A stretch of 64,000 nt of DNA from the NCBI GenBank assembly GCA_025618425.1, contig CM046851.1, forward strand, positions 31,451,944-31,515,943, given 5' to 3'. The position numbers were made by a program, and so were the translations under genes. The number at the start of each line of letters is the position of its first letter. The first letter of the stretch is position 1. This DNA is from Heliocidaris tuberculata. Lineage: Eukaryota; Echinodermata; Echinoidea; Camarodonta; Echinometridae. Positions 58,301 to 64,000 of this stretch are shown one piece after another. The notes under the pieces were generated by a model. That model did not search any database. It was not told where the DNA came from and was given only the letters and a program-made list of their open reading frames with translations.

Positions 58301-61025
58301 GTAGTAGTGAGGTCATATTTATATGTAAAGCCTGCCAGCAAAGGGCCACCTCAGGTCATTTTTTGGGAGTGATACTGGGTGAGAAACTGCTATCCCCTGC
58401 CAGTTAACTCTTTAATAGCTTTGGTCGACCACTGGAACAAACATGGGACTGCCACAGTTGACTTTTGGCACACGTACACTGTCGTACAGTGTACATGTAT
58501 AATATACTCAAAAAAATGTGGCAGCCCAGGACTTTGACCCATAGCATATAAAGGGTTAAAGAGTTTATCCGGCTCTTACTGCAAAGCCTGAGGTTTCCAC
58601 TCTGTATAGAAAGCGTAATACAAGACTGCTCAAAGATTTCAATATGATCCCTACTTTGCAGAAAATGAGAAGATATATTTTATCTAATTAACCACCTTAC
58701 TGAACATCAAAACAAAGAAATGTAGATCATTATTAAACAACCAAAATTTAGAGCAATTCATTAAAGTAGCTACTTGGTAAAATACCCCTATGTACAGCAT
58801 CTTAAGGAAGATTTTGGAACCTATACTTTTAAAAATGTACCCTTACTTTTCAAATAATGATACTTGTACTCCAAAAAACACCCTTAATATTTAATGTCAT
58901 GGTTGTTTTAGCCAAACAACCCTTCTCTTTACTACTGCATTCCATGAACAAAACACAGAGAGTGTAAAAATTACTATGTATTTCCAACCTTACAGTCTAT
59001 TATGGTAACTCTGGTTTCAGATAAAACAACTATCTTGTTCGGACTAGCTAGCATGCCATGAGCTCCAATTATACTTCTTATACTTATCAAATACTAACCA
59101 TTATTATAATACAGTGTTTTGCAGGTGTCTAATTCGATTCCACTCCATCTAATACACTGTTGTCCAATTTAAACTGCAAGGAAGATTGCTTAATATCTAC
59201 TATAGATAAATTGGTGTAATTCACAAGTTTTCTGACATAACTTCTTCTTTGTGTTTTGTCAACCATGTCCTCTATGTTTATTCCAAAAGCAAAATAATGT
59301 GCTCGTAGTCTTCAACCTATCTGTCTTAATTTAAACAATTCAAATAAATTCTTACCGGTAAAATAGCACAATTAAGGCAGTCTGAAAATAAACTTTTTGA
59401 TATCGTCATATAACAAATATAATATATACTGAAGTACTCGATGTAAAAATCTTTTTCAGATTTCATTTCTATTTTTGAAATGCATTTTAATCCATCAAAT
59501 ACATATCTTTTTAAAAAGAAAGAAAATAAAATAGCAGTAAATCAAATGGGTTTTAAGCAATGTAATGCAGTCATCAAAGTGTTTTTTAAAAATGGTTTTC
59601 ATAAAAACAGTGTAAGATGGTACTCTAAGCAATATTTGCTTCTAAAAGCACATAGCTCTATGAGTTGCCATCGTGGCATTATATTGCCTTAGCTTGATAA
59701 AGATACCAGATGGTAATAATTCAATTAACATCTCAAAACAGGAGAGTAGCAATTAATAACTTCATGTAGAAGAAAGAAGGGGAGAGTCTAGTTACCTTGG
59801 CAGTTTACATACGAGTCCCAGATCGAAGAATGCATGAAGAAGGATGGATATCTCCTCAAACAGACATGAATAAATTATTCCATGAAATACATGTAGATCC
59901 TCTGCACCATGGACTTAACCCACACAAATCTCACTAGATGGGTCTACAGGATAGAGGTATATTAGCTGGCTTCTTCATCAATTTACTCCATTAATTGGAA
60001 AGGTTATGAGCAGTATCAATCATAATCAATGCCAGTTGGTTAAGAAAATCAGAAAAGATAATAGCTGATAGTGTCTCAACACAGGTGTAATTTGTTTCTT
60101 AGGTCCAAAGCTTTAATTGACACTGATGAGTTGATAACCACAACTAAGTCTGTTATGTAACTTGCCGCACATACTAATGATTCCGCTGCACTTTCCAATA
60201 CAGTTCTGATATACCACAAGCAATATTTGCTAATTGTTTTCAACATGTCTGTGGACAATAGAGAGAGAGAGAGAGAGAGGAAAGGGGGGCTACCCCCTTT
60301 GAAGTAACACAAGTAATAAGCTTCTGACTCCAAAGAAACAACTCAACTGCTGGGTTTCCACAATATTTGCGAAACCTCAAATGAAAGATTATTGGCTCAT
60401 AGAGCTTCTGTCGACTTCAACGTTCAGAGCGTTTGATTTTCCCCCTAAAATTGGCAAGCCCTTCATAGTAGTCCTACTGCTGTATCCCAAACCTGGGGCT
60501 TTGGAACATGTACAGCTGATCAGCATTGTCGTTTTTAATCAAGGCGTGAGCTGGTGAGAGTTGTAATGCTCTTTCCAGATCTCTCGACACCAGCGTAGAT
60601 CTTTCATTAATAATTTCACTAGTTATGGAGTAGGAGTGGGCTACATTGACATGCCAGGGACTTTGCAAGGTTAAGGATGGATGAGTAATTCCCTAGCCGA
60701 AGGCTGATTACTACTTTCAGGAGAAACCTTTGGTAATAACATTCCTATAAATACTTTCTGAAGATCATATGAAATGAGACTGTCATTTGTTCTCAAATAG
60801 TTTTCATTTCGAAATGATTTAAATGCATATTTCTAAACAATATCATTGAACAACATTCTGAAGAATGGCGTGCAATTTGAAAATACATGTAAGGTGTCAA
60901 TTCTGAATAATGGGGATGACAACTTATGAAGGCATCTACATAATCAATATTGACACATTTCCAAGATGTGAATTTCACATGATTATGAAGTGTACATGTA
61001 CATGTGTATCAAGTGCCATTATGTG

Positions 61026-61028
<3 letters not shown>
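58301..61028. other. Gene-free stretch
   Basis: AT-rich with a (GA)n run at 60260-60280 and short random frames on both strands. No exon, RNA gene or diagnostic repeat recognised. Confidence 0.5.
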
Positions 61029-63483
<2,455 letters not shown>

Positions 63484-63605
63484 AGATGGCGTAGTGAACA
63501 AGTCACAGGACCGTGGGTTGATTGGCATTAGGTTCAAATCCTTTGACAAGTACTTGACTTCTAACAAGGGTACAATAATATTTTGCAGGTGCCTTGAGCA
63601 CCCTT
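63484..63605 (+). mobile_element. Degraded tRNA-derived SINE
   Basis: GATGGCGTAGTGAACAAGTC resembles a tRNA A box (TGGCGTAGTGA), and AGGTTCAAATCC 40 bases later resembles a B box. ACAAGTACTTGACTTCTAAC and a body of about 70 bases follow. The folded cloverleaf would be poor, so it is a retroposon rather than a tRNA gene. Confidence 0.6.
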
Positions 63606-64000
63606 CATTTTTTATCACTATCACGATTATTAATTTTCTTCAAAGATGACACTTAAATAATGAAATGATTCTGCACAGCAATCTCTTCAAAAGACTAAAA
63701 CACACAGTGAATGCACACAATGCAAGTTTCAGGGTATTCTTATCACCTTGTTCTCCAAAGAGCCTTTAAGAATTTATTTTTGAAAAATATTTCTCTGATC
63801 CTCTGATCTATGCTGTGTTTATTCAATATTCAAAATATACCCAAATTTATAGCAACTTTTTTTCTTTTTTTCTTTTTTTTTTTTGGGGGGCGGAGGGGGT
63901 TAAATTTTGCATGAAGGTTTCAAGTTTAATACTCATTTAGGTCTAACAGATTGGATAATATAAAAACCAATAAAAGATTCTGTTTGAGGAAGTAATTTCT

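Overview
This window is eukaryotic. Coding sequence is split into short exons with GT/AG borders, GC is low, and most of the DNA is introns, simple repeats and transposable elements. The best guess is a marine invertebrate deuterostome, most likely an echinoderm (sea urchin-like). The clues are a giant inverted-repeat element built like the sea urchin TU foldback transposons, very many palindromic elements starting with GGGCCC, long poly-G/poly-C runs, frequent ACATGT words, and a divergent rhodopsin-like receptor of a kind that is expanded in echinoderms. The species call is inference. A 500-base N block (42856-43355) shows this is a draft scaffold.

Two host genes can be supported, both on the minus strand. 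(1) A seven-transmembrane receptor of 287 aa is encoded by two exons (8254-8535 and 2275-2856). The 5.4 kb intron between them is full of transposon debris. (2) A synaptopodin-2/CHAP-type actin-associated protein is encoded by six exons (36157-36308, 31787-31860, 30109-30438, 28372-28766, 27655-27829, 26147-27285). Their splice phases agree at every junction and give 2265 nt, 754 codons plus stop. The first exon seen holds the C-terminal half of a PDZ domain. The N-terminal half was not found and may lie in the N gap or beyond the window. A Ser/Pro-rich coding exon at 48527-49718, same strand, may be an alternative 5' exon of this gene; its reading frame is broken near 49508.

The region 3-15 kb is a transposon graveyard: a foldback element, a LINE reverse transcriptase relic split by a palindromic MITE, a 5'-truncated LINE tail, and a Tc1/mariner-like transposase relic whose pieces are spread over 4.4 kb by at least three later insertions, one of them a 2.77 kb hAT-like element. 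The region 15.5-22.0 kb is one 6.47 kb foldback element whose arms are tandem short repeats, with another inverted-repeat element inside it. The regions 22-26 kb, 32-48 kb and 50-64 kb hold further MITEs, tandem repeats, tRNA-derived SINEs, a pogo/Tigger-type MITE, three copies of an element with a CCTAA-rich core, and a 290-bp TA microsatellite. I see no convincing bacterial, viral, CRISPR, rRNA or functional tRNA gene.
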